36,790 nt of DNA from a virus: the IMG/VR virus record IMGVR_UViG_3300049846_001307, positions 1-36,790 of that record, one strand, 5' to 3'. The position numbers were made by a program, and so were the translations under genes. Positions 5,900 through 12,828 of this stretch are shown piece after piece. Positions within the stretch are counted from its first letter, which is position 1. The number at the start of each line of letters is the position of its first letter. The notes beneath the pieces were generated by a model, which worked only from the letters and a program-made list of their open reading frames with translations, made no database searches and was not told where the DNA came from.

Positions 5900-6031
5900 A
5901 GTAGATTTTTCAAGGGATTTTGTACCCCCTGTATTGACAAGCGAGTTGCGAGACTCCTTGAAAGATCTATCTCAATACGAAGGTACAAACTTTATGATTT
6001 AGATCCCGCCCAGAAAGGCACGGGTTTTTTT
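5900..6031 (+). ncRNA. Structured leader RNA with terminator/antiterminator arrangement
   Basis: The predicted transcript starts near 5900. Nested stems are TTTGTACC/GGTACAAA (5919-5926 with 5982-5989), GTATTGA/TCAATAC (5931-5937 with 5972-5978), CAAG/CTTG (5938-5941 with 5957-5960) and GAGT/ACTC (5943-5946 with 5953-5956). A terminator follows: CCCG/CGGG (6005-6008 with 6021-6024), strengthened by CC/GG, and seven T. GGGAT (5914-5918) can pair with ATCCC (6003-6007), which would break the terminator. This is either a riboswitch-like attenuator for the gene at 6056 or a free small RNA of about 130 nt. It matches no family I recognise. Confidence 0.7.
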
Positions 6032-6055
6032 GTGTCTAAAAATATTTTTTGTATT

Positions 6056-6850
6056 ATGTCTGTCAATCCAACCTTTATAGATTTTTGCAATAAATTGGCT
6101 CGGGTAGAGTCAATAAATTCTACTGCTTTTCACGATGAAGCAGAAAAAATTATGGGTTACCCAGTTGATTTGTCCCTATCTCTATATAAACTTAAAACTC
6201 AAGCAATTACCACTGGTATTCCACAGTGGAAAGAAGAAGGAAGGGAGGTTTTTGTCACCAGATACAGATATGGTGGAGAAGGTCATGATTTTATTTTTGT
6301 TGTTGAGGTCAAGAGTCTCGACCTCAAAAGAACTTTTAAATTTCATTTTTTTGATTACTCTGGGGAGTATGTTGAGAGTGGTGATGTCCACCACTCAAAA
6401 AGTGATAAAAACAAAGCTAATAGCCAGTTGCCATTTGAAGACCTAAAATGGCTAAGACCCCTGATTGATCAGGCTAACTCTGATATCACAGAGTATTTGT
6501 GGTTGTTTAGACTCCTAGATACTGATATAGATGCTGAGACACTTTCAGACGCAAAGAACTATTTAGGTGATAGCTACGGTATCGACTACGATTACATCCG
6601 AAAAGGCATATCGTGTAGTACTGTCACACTTCATGAATGGTATGATAACTCAATGCAGTTATCAGTTTTTATAAATAAGAACGAAATAATTTACCAAGAG
6701 ACCCAAACAAAAGGGGATTTCCAACAAGAAATAACAGGAAGTGAAAACATACTTAACTTTTTAGTTGATTTGTTTCGCGATGAAACAACTAAAAGTTTTG
6801 TGGCAAAAACTTTAAAAAAGTTATTTAAAGAAATGAAAATTAAAAATTAA
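6056..6850 (+). CDS. Hypothetical early protein (264 aa) behind a structured leader
   Basis: A soluble protein with no clear motif. Seen: an N-terminal helical part (FIDFCNKLARVES, FHDEAEKIMGYP), a beta-rich middle (REVFVTRYRYGGEGHDFIFVVEVKSLDLKRTFKFHFFDYSGEY), an acidic helical section (DTDIDAETLSDAKNY), and a basic amphipathic C-terminus (SFVAKTLKKLFKEMKIKN). I chose the ATG at 6056 (context attATGTC, as in most genes) over an in-frame GTG at 6032 that touches the T-run of the upstream terminator. It is expressed alone, between a leader terminator and its own terminator at 6873. An early host-takeover or counter-defence role is possible but unsupported. Confidence 0.78.
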   Translation: MSVNPTFIDFCNKLARVESINSTAFHDEAEKIMGYPVDLSLSLYKLKTQAITTGIPQWKEEGREVFVTRYRYGGEGHDFIFVVEVKSLDLKRTFKFHFFDYSGEYVESGDVHHSKSDKNKANSQLPFEDLKWLRPLIDQANSDITEYLWLFRLLDTDIDAETLSDAKNYLGDSYGIDYDYIRKGISCSTVTLHEWYDNSMQLSVFINKNEIIYQETQTKGDFQQEITGSENILNFLVDLFRDETTKSFVAKTLKKLFKEMKIKN

Positions 6851-6872
6851 AAAGTTTGTGCCTAAAACATTT

Positions 6873-6900
6873 AACAATCACCTTTAGGAGGTTGTTTTTA
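6873..6900 (+). terminator. Rho-independent terminator
   Basis: AACAATCACC pairs with GGAGGTTGTT (one mismatch, one G-T) around loop TTTA and is followed by TTTA. It ends the transcript of the 264-residue gene. Confidence 0.8.
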
Positions 6901-6912
6901 GTTAAGGCATAT

Positions 6913-6941
6913 TTGACAAAATATAAATAAAATTATATACT
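6913..6941 (+). promoter_or_regulatory. Promoter of the replication operon
   Basis: TTGACA (6913-6918), a 17-base early-class spacer and TATACT (6936-6941). The transcript start ATTTTTAGTAGA nearly repeats that at 5893. Confidence 0.9.
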
Positions 6942-6947
6942 ATTTTT

Positions 6948-7037
6948 AGTAGAATTTTAGTGGATTTATTGGAGTGTAGGTGTCCTTAAGCAGTGCCTAC
7001 TTTCCGATAAGTCTATTAAAGGACTTAAAACTGCTTT
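6948..7037 (+). promoter_or_regulatory. Replication-operon leader with interleaved stems over the start codon
   Basis: GTCCTT (6982-6987) can pair with AAGGAC (7019-7024), and AAGCAGT (6988-6994) with ACTGCTT (7030-7036), which ends one base before the ATG. The order A-B-A'-B' implies a pseudoknot or alternative folds. GTAGG/CCTAC (6976-6980 with 6996-7000) and AAGTC/GACTT offer further alternatives. Pairing of ACTGCTT would bury the translation start, so the leader may control initiator synthesis. Confidence 0.6.
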
Positions 7038-7892
7038 ATGTCATCGTATTTTAACCACCCATACGCTATGCGTAACACCCCTGAGATTTTAGAACTTAGG
7101 GCTTGCTTAGGTTTTCAATCCTATGCAATTTATTTAATGCTTTTGGAAACAATAGCAGAAAGCGACACTCAATCAGTCAACCAAAAACTGATAAATGGGG
7201 TCGCTATTTCTTTTGGTTGCGATCCAGTTTTTTTAAAATCTGTAATAGAAAAATGTATCGAGCTTGAACTTTTTTATACAGACGAAAATTCAATTTTTTC
7301 TAGCCACTTACAGGAACATTTTGAAAAGAGGGCAGAAATAAGCCAAAAAAGACAAGAGGTTGGTAAGCTTGGAGGTAGGCCAAAAAAAGCAAATGAAAAC
7401 CAATTGGTTACCAAAAGCAAACCAATTGCTAACCAAACAAAAGCAAACCAAAACCAACAAGAACCTAAAGAAAGTAAAGAAAGTAAAGAAAATAAAGAAA
7501 ATATAAAAGAACCTCAAAACAAGTTTGAGGAGTTTTGGAGTTTGTACCCTCGGAAGGAGGTAAAGGTTACAGCTCTCAAAGCATATCTCAAGGCAACACA
7601 AAAAGACTCAGAAGAAAACATAATTTCAGGACTCAAAAAAAGTCTTGACGAATTGGAAAGCAGAGAGTTGAAATATAGACCAATGCCAGCCACATGGTTA
7701 AATCAGGAACGGTGGAGGGTTGACAGTTACACAGAGCCACAAGAAGACACATCTTACCGTATCAATCCAGCTACAGGGAAAGAGTGGGCTGGTGATGAAC
7801 TAGAGGAATACTGGAGAGAAAAACAAAAAAACGACCCACCTAGTGCATTTTCAGACTCAAATATTTTAGCAAATCACTTTTTAGGACTATAG
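7038..7892 (+). CDS. Replication initiator / helicase-loader protein (DUF4373-like)
   Basis: In this 284-residue protein, residues 1-95 match the Lin1244/DUF4373 type found at the N-terminus of phage replication proteins (YFNHPYAMRNTPEILELRACLGFQSYAIYLMLLE). A GGRPKK basic motif and a Lys/Asn/Glu-rich linker (about 115-160) follow. The C-terminal module FEEFWSLYPRKEVKVTALKAY...PATWLNQERW is common in phage initiator and helicase-loader proteins. It probably binds the origin and recruits the helicase encoded 3 bases downstream. It is the first gene of the replication operon, behind a structured leader. The origin may lie in or near this gene, but I see no clear iterons. Confidence 0.85.
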   Translation: MSSYFNHPYAMRNTPEILELRACLGFQSYAIYLMLLETIAESDTQSVNQKLINGVAISFGCDPVFLKSVIEKCIELELFYTDENSIFSSHLQEHFEKRAEISQKRQEVGKLGGRPKKANENQLVTKSKPIANQTKANQNQQEPKESKESKENKENIKEPQNKFEEFWSLYPRKEVKVTALKAYLKATQKDSEENIISGLKKSLDELESRELKYRPMPATWLNQERWRVDSYTEPQEDTSYRINPATGKEWAGDELEEYWREKQKNDPPSAFSDSNILANHFLGL

Positions 7893-7895
7893 CTT

Positions 7896-8771
7896 ATGAC
7901 AGAAACTTTTATCAAAGAGGACGCTAAAATATACCTAGAAAGTCCGATAATACCTCAAGTTTGTGTTGTTGGTGCAGAAGCACTAAGCGAGTCAATAGGA
8001 AACTTCAGAACCCAACAAATAAACTTGATCGTGGCCGAAACTGGTTTTGGAAAATCAGATCTTATGATTGATCTAGCACTCAAAATATCCAAACAATCGA
8101 CCGTTTTGTTTTTTAGTGCCGAAATGTCAAGAGAAAAAACAATGCCACGCTTTATTGCCAACAAATCGCCAAATCTAAACAAAAAAGATGTTGAAAAATT
8201 GCACCTAGAATACAGCGAAGAACAAGATTTAGAAGTCAAAAAAAGCTATATTCAGATAGTACAAGATGCACTACATGGACACAGTTTATACATGGAATAC
8301 ACTAGAGATTTAGCTGAAATAGTCCAGTCGATTGAAAAACACAAAACAGAACACAATATCGAATTTGTTTTCATTGATCACCTTTTAATTTTAAATTCAG
8401 GGTTTGAAGGGTCAGAAAACGAAAACATGAACCAAATTTTAAGTAAATTTGAGACTCTAGGAAAAGACAACAACCTTTGTTTTGTGTTAGCTACTCAATT
8501 CAACAAACAAGGGGAGCGTGGGATCGAACATGGAGACAGAACACTTGGAGAAGTTGCAGGAGGTCGAGCTGTTAGCCACTTAGTCGAAAATGTTATGTAT
8601 CTTCACGAAAGTAAAGACCAAGCTAAAAAGAACGAGCAAAACTGGAAACTAGGTCGAGAAGTCACGATCAAAATTCTTAAGAAAAGAAATGGAACCGGTC
8701 AAACAGTCAAATTTAACTACAAACCAAACAAATCAAACTTTTTTGAATTTCCTAACCAAACCGATAAATAA
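7896..8771 (+). CDS. DnaB-type replicative helicase core (RecA-like ATPase)
   Basis: This 291-residue protein has a Walker A AETGFGKSD (K53, S54), the H1a-like FSAEMSRE (about 74-80), Walker B FVFIDHLLIL (D161), a sensor-like VLATQFNKQGERG and the terminal GGRAVSHLVENVMYLH...KKRNGTGQ typical of the DnaB C-terminal domain. It lacks the N-terminal primase-interaction domain of full DnaB (usually about 450 residues). Initiator and primase-like partners flank it, so it probably works with host primase or polymerase at the phage fork. It follows the initiator by 3 bases. Confidence 0.9.
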   Translation: MTETFIKEDAKIYLESPIIPQVCVVGAEALSESIGNFRTQQINLIVAETGFGKSDLMIDLALKISKQSTVLFFSAEMSREKTMPRFIANKSPNLNKKDVEKLHLEYSEEQDLEVKKSYIQIVQDALHGHSLYMEYTRDLAEIVQSIEKHKTEHNIEFVFIDHLLILNSGFEGSENENMNQILSKFETLGKDNNLCFVLATQFNKQGERGIEHGDRTLGEVAGGRAVSHLVENVMYLHESKDQAKKNEQNWKLGREVTIKILKKRNGTGQTVKFNYKPNKSNFFEFPNQTDK

Positions 8772-8778
8772 CAATTTT

Positions 8779-9303
8779 ATGACACCAGAATTTACAATAG
8801 CCAAAGCTAAACTTATGAATGTGAAGCTTATAGACGCCAAAATCACAAGAACCACCCACTTAAAAGAACGGGGACAAGACTTAAAAAACAGACTTAATAC
8901 AGCAGTAAGTTTGTATTGGTCGGAAACAAGTTTGGTTGGTCAAGAATTGCTTTTAGAGCGTGTAATTTTACCACACTCACAGCAATTACACGAAACCAAA
9001 AAAGAGCTTGAGGCATGGTCAAAATCAGTCAAGACAATTAACATGAAAACCCTTGACTGGGATCGTGCTAGTCAATACCCTTGCACAGATCTACTAGGTC
9101 AACCAGTACGAAAACACGGGGCAGAGTGGATCTACCACAGCCCACACCGTGAAGACAAAAAACCTAGCTTTTCAGTCAATATCCAAAAAAATATATGGCA
9201 CGACTGGGGATCTAACGAGGGTGGTAATGTTTTTGATCTTTACATGCTAATCCACAACACCACAAAAGTTGAAGCGTGTAAGCAAATTCTAGCCATGTTG
9301 TAA
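8779..9303 (+). CDS. Primase-like protein with zinc-less CHC2 domain
   Basis: This 174-residue protein has a helical, Lys-rich N-terminal half and a C-terminal domain following the DnaG CHC2 plan: WIYHSPHREDKKPSFSVNIQ, then NIWHDWGSNEGGNVFDLYMLIHN. Cys ligands of the classic zinc site are replaced (Tyr before HSPH, Asp/Trp and Ser/Asn in the second pair), leaving the template-binding fold without obvious zinc. No TOPRIM catalytic domain is present, so it is a partial primase or a helicase-primase accessory that may use host DnaG. I start it at the ATG at 8779, after the helicase stop. The frame extends up to 8689 only by overlapping the helicase. Confidence 0.78.
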   Translation: MTPEFTIAKAKLMNVKLIDAKITRTTHLKERGQDLKNRLNTAVSLYWSETSLVGQELLLERVILPHSQQLHETKKELEAWSKSVKTINMKTLDWDRASQYPCTDLLGQPVRKHGAEWIYHSPHREDKKPSFSVNIQKNIWHDWGSNEGGNVFDLYMLIHNTTKVEACKQILAML

Positions 9304-9377
9304 CCCCTAGTAGTACCTTTACTTAACTTTTATAAAAAAACCTCCACATTTTTACAAAATCAATCAATAAAATAATT

Positions 9378-9515
9378 ATGATCAAAGACCTAACCCCTAT
9401 ACAACAAATGGCGAACCAGTACGAGCATTCTATACTTGTAATGGTCAATACTTTTATAAACTGGTTTAATTCCAGTTTTGAGTATGGAGAACCACCAGAA
9501 ACACTATACCACTAG
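9378..9515 (+). CDS. Hypothetical 45-aa protein, probable first half of a split gene
   Basis: The ATG at 9378 opens a frame ending at TAG 9513. The protein begins MIKDLTPIQQMANQY and ends FEYGEPPETLYH. The -1 frame becomes open at 9482 and continues with coding-like residues (PLDRFVGSDPSYGVFELIDMYL) into the next small gene. The two may be one protein of about 110 residues broken by a frameshift between 9482 and 9513. No canonical slippery heptamer is visible there. Function unknown. Confidence 0.55.
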   Translation: MIKDLTPIQQMANQYEHSILVMVNTFINWFNSSFEYGEPPETLYH

Positions 9516-9565
9516 ATCGTTTTGTAGGTTCTGATCCCTCCTATGGAGTTTTTGAGCTTATTGAC

Positions 9566-9721
9566 ATGTATCTCTCACCACAAGACGTTTATCTGTGCAT
9601 CAAGCACGAACTAACAGCTGAAGAGTTTATGGATTGGTACTGGAGTGCAGACGATAATTTTTACAGACCAGTCAATATCGCAAATTGGAAATATCGAGAT
9701 CAAATTCTAAAAACCAAATAA
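9566..9721 (+). CDS. Hypothetical 51-aa protein, probable second half of a split gene
   Basis: The first ATG in this frame is 9566. The protein (MYLSPQDVYLCIKHELTAEEF...) is acidic with several Trp and Tyr. Coding-like sequence precedes the ATG back to about 9500 in the same frame, suggesting the true N-terminus lies in the preceding frame. It ends one base before the RusA gene. Function unknown. Confidence 0.5.
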   Translation: MYLSPQDVYLCIKHELTAEEFMDWYWSADDNFYRPVNIANWKYRDQILKTK

Positions 9722-9722
9722 T

Positions 9723-10112
9723 ATGCCAAAAATAACAAAACCAACTACACCAGACTGGATCGAGAACCCAAATCAAACCAAAGGGGTTTTTGTGAACGTC
9801 AAACCTTTATCAGTCAACCAAGCATGGCAGGGTCGCCGATTTAAAACACCAAAATATAAACAATACGAGGCTTTAGTTTTGTCTATGTTGCCTGAACTAA
9901 CAATCAAAAAAGATATGAAATACCAGCTAGATCTTACTGTAGGATATAGTAACAAATTGTCCGATATAGACAACTTCTTAAAGCCTTTTTTAGATATTCT
10001 TCAGAAAAAATACAATTTTAATGATCATCAGATCTACAAAATGATCATCACTAAATCAATAACAACCAAAAACAACGAATTTATAATTTTTAATTTTACA
10101 CCTTTATTATGA
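9723..10112 (+). CDS. rusA: RusA-family Holliday junction resolvase
   Basis: This 129-residue protein has the family's LSVNQAWQGRRFKTPKYKQYE opening and the catalytic signature SDIDNFLKPFLDIL (D81, D83, K87, D91), then FNDHQIYKM (D101). These Asp residues bind the metal, and the Lys is the conserved active-site Lys. RusA cuts four-way junctions and branched DNA made during phage replication and recombination, preparing concatemers for packaging. Its size is normal for the family. It overlaps the next gene as ATGA. Confidence 0.93.
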   Translation: MPKITKPTTPDWIENPNQTKGVFVNVKPLSVNQAWQGRRFKTPKYKQYEALVLSMLPELTIKKDMKYQLDLTVGYSNKLSDIDNFLKPFLDILQKKYNFNDHQIYKMIITKSITTKNNEFIIFNFTPLL

Positions 10113-10270
10113 TTGAAATTTTAAAAAACAATTTAGAATTAGCCATCAAATGGAAAGATCAGTCAGTTATTGCACTGGTCAAAAAGTCGATCCAGAACGA
10201 ACTTAAAAATGGCAATTTATCAGAAGAAGAAAAACAGGAACTATACGCACTTTTAAACCAAAACCAATAA
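10109..10270 (+). CDS. Small helical hypothetical protein (53 aa)
   Basis: The ATG overlaps the RusA stop as ATGA. The protein begins MIEILKNNLELAIKW and is a predicted pair of amphipathic helices rich in Lys, Glu and Leu (KKSIQNELKNGNLSEEEKQELYALLNQNQ). The coupling and the position at the end of the replication operon support it as real. Function unknown. Confidence 0.65.
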   Translation: MIEILKNNLELAIKWKDQSVIALVKKSIQNELKNGNLSEEEKQELYALLNQNQ

Positions 10271-10276
10271 AAACAT

Positions 10277-10305
10277 TTGACAAAATATTATTTATAATTT
10301 ACTTT
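10277..10305 (+). promoter_or_regulatory. Probable promoter
   Basis: TTGACA (10277-10282) with a 17-base spacer to TACTTT (10300-10305). The spacer starts AAATAT but lacks the AAATAAA of the early class, and the -10 is weak. It lies 30 bases before the next gene. Confidence 0.5.
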
Positions 10306-10334
10306 AAAAGCAATGTAATATATTTATTTAATTT

Positions 10335-10688
10335 ATGCCACACCCTAATAAAATAAGCCAAGAAAAAAAAGATCTTCTAATTAAACTCAGAATGGAGAAT
10401 TACAAGGTCTTCGAAATTGCACACATGACTGGAACGCACCCTTCCACTATTGCAAAAATTCACACAGAAGCAAGGAAAAACGGTGTTGTGTTTCCTGACC
10501 AAGTCGGTCAGAGAAAAAAACCTAAAAAAATTAAATTAAAACCGTTTGATGCCAACAACAACGTTTTTAATCCAGCCCACATACTGCCAAAACAAACACC
10601 TCCACCATTTCAATCAGTGAAAACAGTTGAAGTTACACCAAACTTTTATTTTACAAAAAACCACTGGCTTTTCAATCCCGATCTATGA
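10335..10688 (+). CDS. HTH DNA-binding protein (117 aa)
   Basis: Residues about 8-45 form a resolvase/transposase-type HTH (KKDLLIKLRMENYKVFEIAHM, then THPSTIAKIHTEA), followed by a basic KKPKKIKLKP stretch and a Pro-, Asn- and Phe-rich tail. It resembles the small HTH regulator at 4703 in design but not obviously in sequence. It lies at the head of a cluster preceding late genes, so a middle- or late-gene regulator is plausible (inference). It overlaps the next gene as ATGA. Confidence 0.78.
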   Translation: MPHPNKISQEKKDLLIKLRMENYKVFEIAHMTGTHPSTIAKIHTEARKNGVVFPDQVGQRKKPKKIKLKPFDANNNVFNPAHILPKQTPPPFQSVKTVEVTPNFYFTKNHWLFNPDL

Positions 10689-10798
10689 TATTACCATTAC
10701 TAGCTTACTTACTTTTTTTAATTCTGGTTTGGTCGCCATTTATCTTATTTTTTATAAAATCTTTGCGATCAAACAAAGCTAAAAAATATCGCAAATGA
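10685..10798 (+). CDS. Small membrane protein (37 aa)
   Basis: This short frame overlaps both neighbours by 4 bases (ATGA at each end). It encodes one long hydrophobic segment (LLAYLLFLILVWSPFILFFI, about residues 5-24) followed by a basic tail (KSLRSNKAKKYRK). The double coupling is good evidence that it is translated. Role unknown. Confidence 0.7.
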   Translation: MILPLLAYLLFLILVWSPFILFFIKSLRSNKAKKYRK

Positions 10799-11241
10799 CC
10801 ACACAACCAACCACTTTTGATGAACTAAAAACACTGATCAAATTAGGTCGTCTAGGTCTTGATACAAGATCACCATCTGATCAGTTTTTGTATCGTGCCT
10901 ATATTGCCAACGTTCCCGATCACCTAAAAGACGAAATATTAAACAGCCAAATTACTGAAATGCAAGAAAAGCATCAAATTGACACTTCAGGCTTTACTTT
11001 TAACCTTTTTAATTACAGACAAAAACTAGAAAATCTGCCTCTGGTTAAACACTGTAATTTATGGTTTGGCGACTGGAATTTAGACCATTTAGAGATTGAA
11101 AAAGAAATACACAAATGGATCTACAGGATCTACAACCAAAGGCTTGACTTTTGTTTCATGGTAAACCCACCTGAAATAAGATCAATTCCAACCAAACCAC
11201 ACGCCCACGTTTTTATCAATTTTGAAAATTATATAGCATAA
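10795..11241 (+). CDS. Hypothetical protein (148 aa)
   Basis: A soluble alpha/beta-looking protein with no membrane segment. Seen: helical N-terminus (TFDELKTLIKLGRLGLDTRSP), an aromatic-rich centre (LWFGDWNLDHLEIEKEIHKWIYRIYNQR) and a His- and Pro-rich C-terminus (TKPHAHVFINFENY). It overlaps the membrane peptide by 4 bases and precedes the nucleotidyltransferase-fold gene by 1 base, so these three are probably expressed together. No family recognised. Confidence 0.72.
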   Translation: MTTQPTTFDELKTLIKLGRLGLDTRSPSDQFLYRAYIANVPDHLKDEILNSQITEMQEKHQIDTSGFTFNLFNYRQKLENLPLVKHCNLWFGDWNLDHLEIEKEIHKWIYRIYNQRLDFCFMVNPPEIRSIPTKPHAHVFINFENYIA

Positions 11242-11242
11242 T

Positions 11243-11938
11243 ATGTCTGAATTACCGAAAATAATCCACGAAACACCAGCTCAAGCCCCACGGTTTGAAG
11301 TTTACAACAAAATAGTCACACCAGTGCAAGCCATAAAACAAACTAGAGACTGGCAGAGGCAAGGTCTGAAAGTGGCTGTTACTGATGTTGTTTGTGACAT
11401 ACCGCAACACCTCCATAAAGAATATTTGGCAACCATTGCCAGCCTATCTAATAAGCTTGTTGTCCGAGTCGACACAGACAAGCATGCAAAAGAAAAAAAA
11501 GGTCATCCAAAATTACCACCCGAACTAGACAAACCATACAACACACTAGAATACAGACAAAAAGATTTGGCACACTTGCCATACGTTGACCTGATCACAG
11601 AGAAAGCACATGGTAGTCTCAATTGGATCTCGATTTTTAAGCCCGACATAATCATAAAATCCACGACAAGTGGTCAAAAATTGATAGCTGAAATTAAAGA
11701 ATTACAGGAGTTGATCGTGGTTTTAGGTCAACCAACCCAAATCATTATTTTAGATGAGAATTGTGACGTTGTAGATCACTCAGAGGCACTAGACAAAGCC
11801 ATCGAGTACGATAATAACAAATACGATAAAAAACACCATAGTGGCTCTACAATCACCAAAAAGATTGAAGATAGATTTATGGCACTTAACCAAGATAATT
11901 TAAAATGTGATATACCACCAAAATATATTGATTGGTAA
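11243..11938 (+). CDS. Cytidylyltransferase-fold protein with degenerate HxGH motif
   Basis: This 231-residue protein follows the order of the RfaE-C/glycerol-3-phosphate cytidylyltransferase family: DIPQHLHKEYL (52-62) at the HxGH place, LVVRVDTDK (72-80), a KKGHPKLPPE loop, YRQKDLAHLPYVDLITE, FKPDIIIKSTTS (132-143) and a terminal GSTITKKIEDRF like the STT motif. In the first motif the first His is Gln and Gly is Leu; only the last His (58) remains. It may still bind nucleotides but altered or lost catalysis is likely. True relatives join a nucleotide to a phosphorylated sugar or pantetheine. Here the role could be in surface sugar, NAD or base-modification chemistry. It ends before the terminator at 11965. 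Confidence 0.7.
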   Translation: MSELPKIIHETPAQAPRFEVYNKIVTPVQAIKQTRDWQRQGLKVAVTDVVCDIPQHLHKEYLATIASLSNKLVVRVDTDKHAKEKKGHPKLPPELDKPYNTLEYRQKDLAHLPYVDLITEKAHGSLNWISIFKPDIIIKSTTSGQKLIAEIKELQELIVVLGQPTQIIILDENCDVVDHSEALDKAIEYDNNKYDKKHHSGSTITKKIEDRFMALNQDNLKCDIPPKYIDW

Positions 11939-11964
11939 AAAAAAACAAAAAGTATTGCAAATTT

Positions 11965-11991
11965 TAAAACAGTCGTTACAGACTGTTTTTT
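11965..11991 (+). terminator. Rho-independent terminator
   Basis: AAAACAGTC/GACTGTTTT is a 9-bp perfect stem with loop GTTACA running into a T-run. It ends the 10335-11938 cluster. Confidence 0.88.
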
Positions 11992-12034
11992 TGTTTTAAA
12001 AATCAATCAAACAAGATTATTTAAATAAATAAAC

Positions 12035-12063
12035 TTGACAAGATATAAATAAAATATTATAAT
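12035..12063 (+). promoter_or_regulatory. Rightward early-class promoter
   Basis: TTGACA (12035-12040), a 17-base spacer with AAATAAA, and TATAAT (12058-12063). It drives the acidic-protein gene at 12121. Confidence 0.92.
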
Positions 12064-12071
12064 AAATATAC

Positions 12072-12105
12072 AAATCAGAAAACACTTTTTAAAACTCTGA
12101 TTTTT
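12072..12105 (+). promoter_or_regulatory. Leader hairpin, possible attenuator
   Basis: AAATCAGA (12072-12079) pairs with TCTGATTT (12096-12103) around a 16-base loop, just after the predicted transcript start, and is followed by only two more T. It is a weak terminator or a 5'-end stabiliser. Confidence 0.5.
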
Positions 12106-12120
12106 AAAAAACAATCTAAT

Positions 12121-12588
12121 ATGTCCAAAATAACCAAACAAGCATACGAAGCAAAATCACGATATGCTTCACGATCTAACAGCGAAAATGCTGAGATTAT
12201 GGAAGAAGCTGGAGCAAGTCAAGAATTGATTGACTCTATCCTTAGAATAGTATCAATCAGACATGATCTACATTCAGGATCACGATCATCATTATTCAAT
12301 ACTGAATCATCTGATTTTGATTCAAAATGGGAACAAATCAATGAGTTACAAGAATTTGTCTCTGAGACAGTTTTAGATGAATTTAATTCTCCACTAGACA
12401 GTGATTGGTCAATGGGCTTAGTAGATACTGATGAGTTTGAGTCTTTTGACGATTTTTCCCAACGATCAATCGTTGAAATCTCAAACAAAATCGAAAAATT
12501 AAATACTCTTGTAGAAAAAAAACTACAAGAAATTGATAAGGAATTTGGCACTTCTTGGACTCCATCTGGAGCAAGTAGAATTTTTTAA
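12121..12588 (+). CDS. Acidic hypothetical protein (155 aa)
   Basis: A helix-rich protein with roughly twice as many Asp/Glu as Lys/Arg and many Ser. Acidic clusters are at LDSDWSMGLVDTDEFESFDDF (about 91-111) and IEKLNTLVEKKLQEIDKEF near the C-terminus. It has its own strong early-class promoter and leader hairpin. Small, acidic early phage proteins include DNA mimics that block restriction or other defences, but no homology supports that here. It is 6 bases before the zinc-ribbon gene. Confidence 0.7.
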   Translation: MSKITKQAYEAKSRYASRSNSENAEIMEEAGASQELIDSILRIVSIRHDLHSGSRSSLFNTESSDFDSKWEQINELQEFVSETVLDEFNSPLDSDWSMGLVDTDEFESFDDFSQRSIVEISNKIEKLNTLVEKKLQEIDKEFGTSWTPSGASRIF

Positions 12589-12594
12589 TTTTTC

Positions 12595-12828
12595 ATGTGT
12601 ATGTATATATTTTTTTGTAAAAATTGTAAAAAAGAATTTTCCGCAAAAAGAAGCACTGCTCTATATTGCAGTACTAAGTGCTGGAGAAGCGATAACAAAG
12701 ATAAACTAAAAACAGCAAGCAAAAAATACAAAGAAAAAAACAGAGAAAAAGTTTTAGAAAAATTAAAAACAGCGTGGCACAAAATTTATAAAAATACTTC
12801 TAAAACAAAACTGAAGAAATATATTTGA
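12595..12828 (+). CDS. Zinc-ribbon basic protein (77 aa)
   Basis: An N-terminal CxxC (FFCKNCKKEF) and a second pair CSTKC (about residues 25-29) form a small zinc-finger module. The rest is a long Lys-rich helix (KLKTASKKYKEKNREKVLEKLKTAWHK). This is the build of a DNA- or RNA-binding accessory protein. The start is the ATG at 12595 or the one at 12601. The -35 box of the next promoter overlaps its stop codon. Confidence 0.75.
   Translation: MCMYIFFCKNCKKEFSAKRSTALYCSTKCWRSDNKDKLKTASKKYKEKNREKVLEKLKTAWHKIYKNTSKTKLKKYI

Noticed and set aside
5716-5988. 90-codon minus-strand frame
   Set aside because: It runs antisense through the promoter, terminator and structured leader and has no operon context; its amino-acid make-up is not protein-like.
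8689-8778. Upstream extension of the primase-like gene
   Set aside because: It overlaps the helicase C-terminus; the ATG at 8779 follows the helicase stop in the usual start context.
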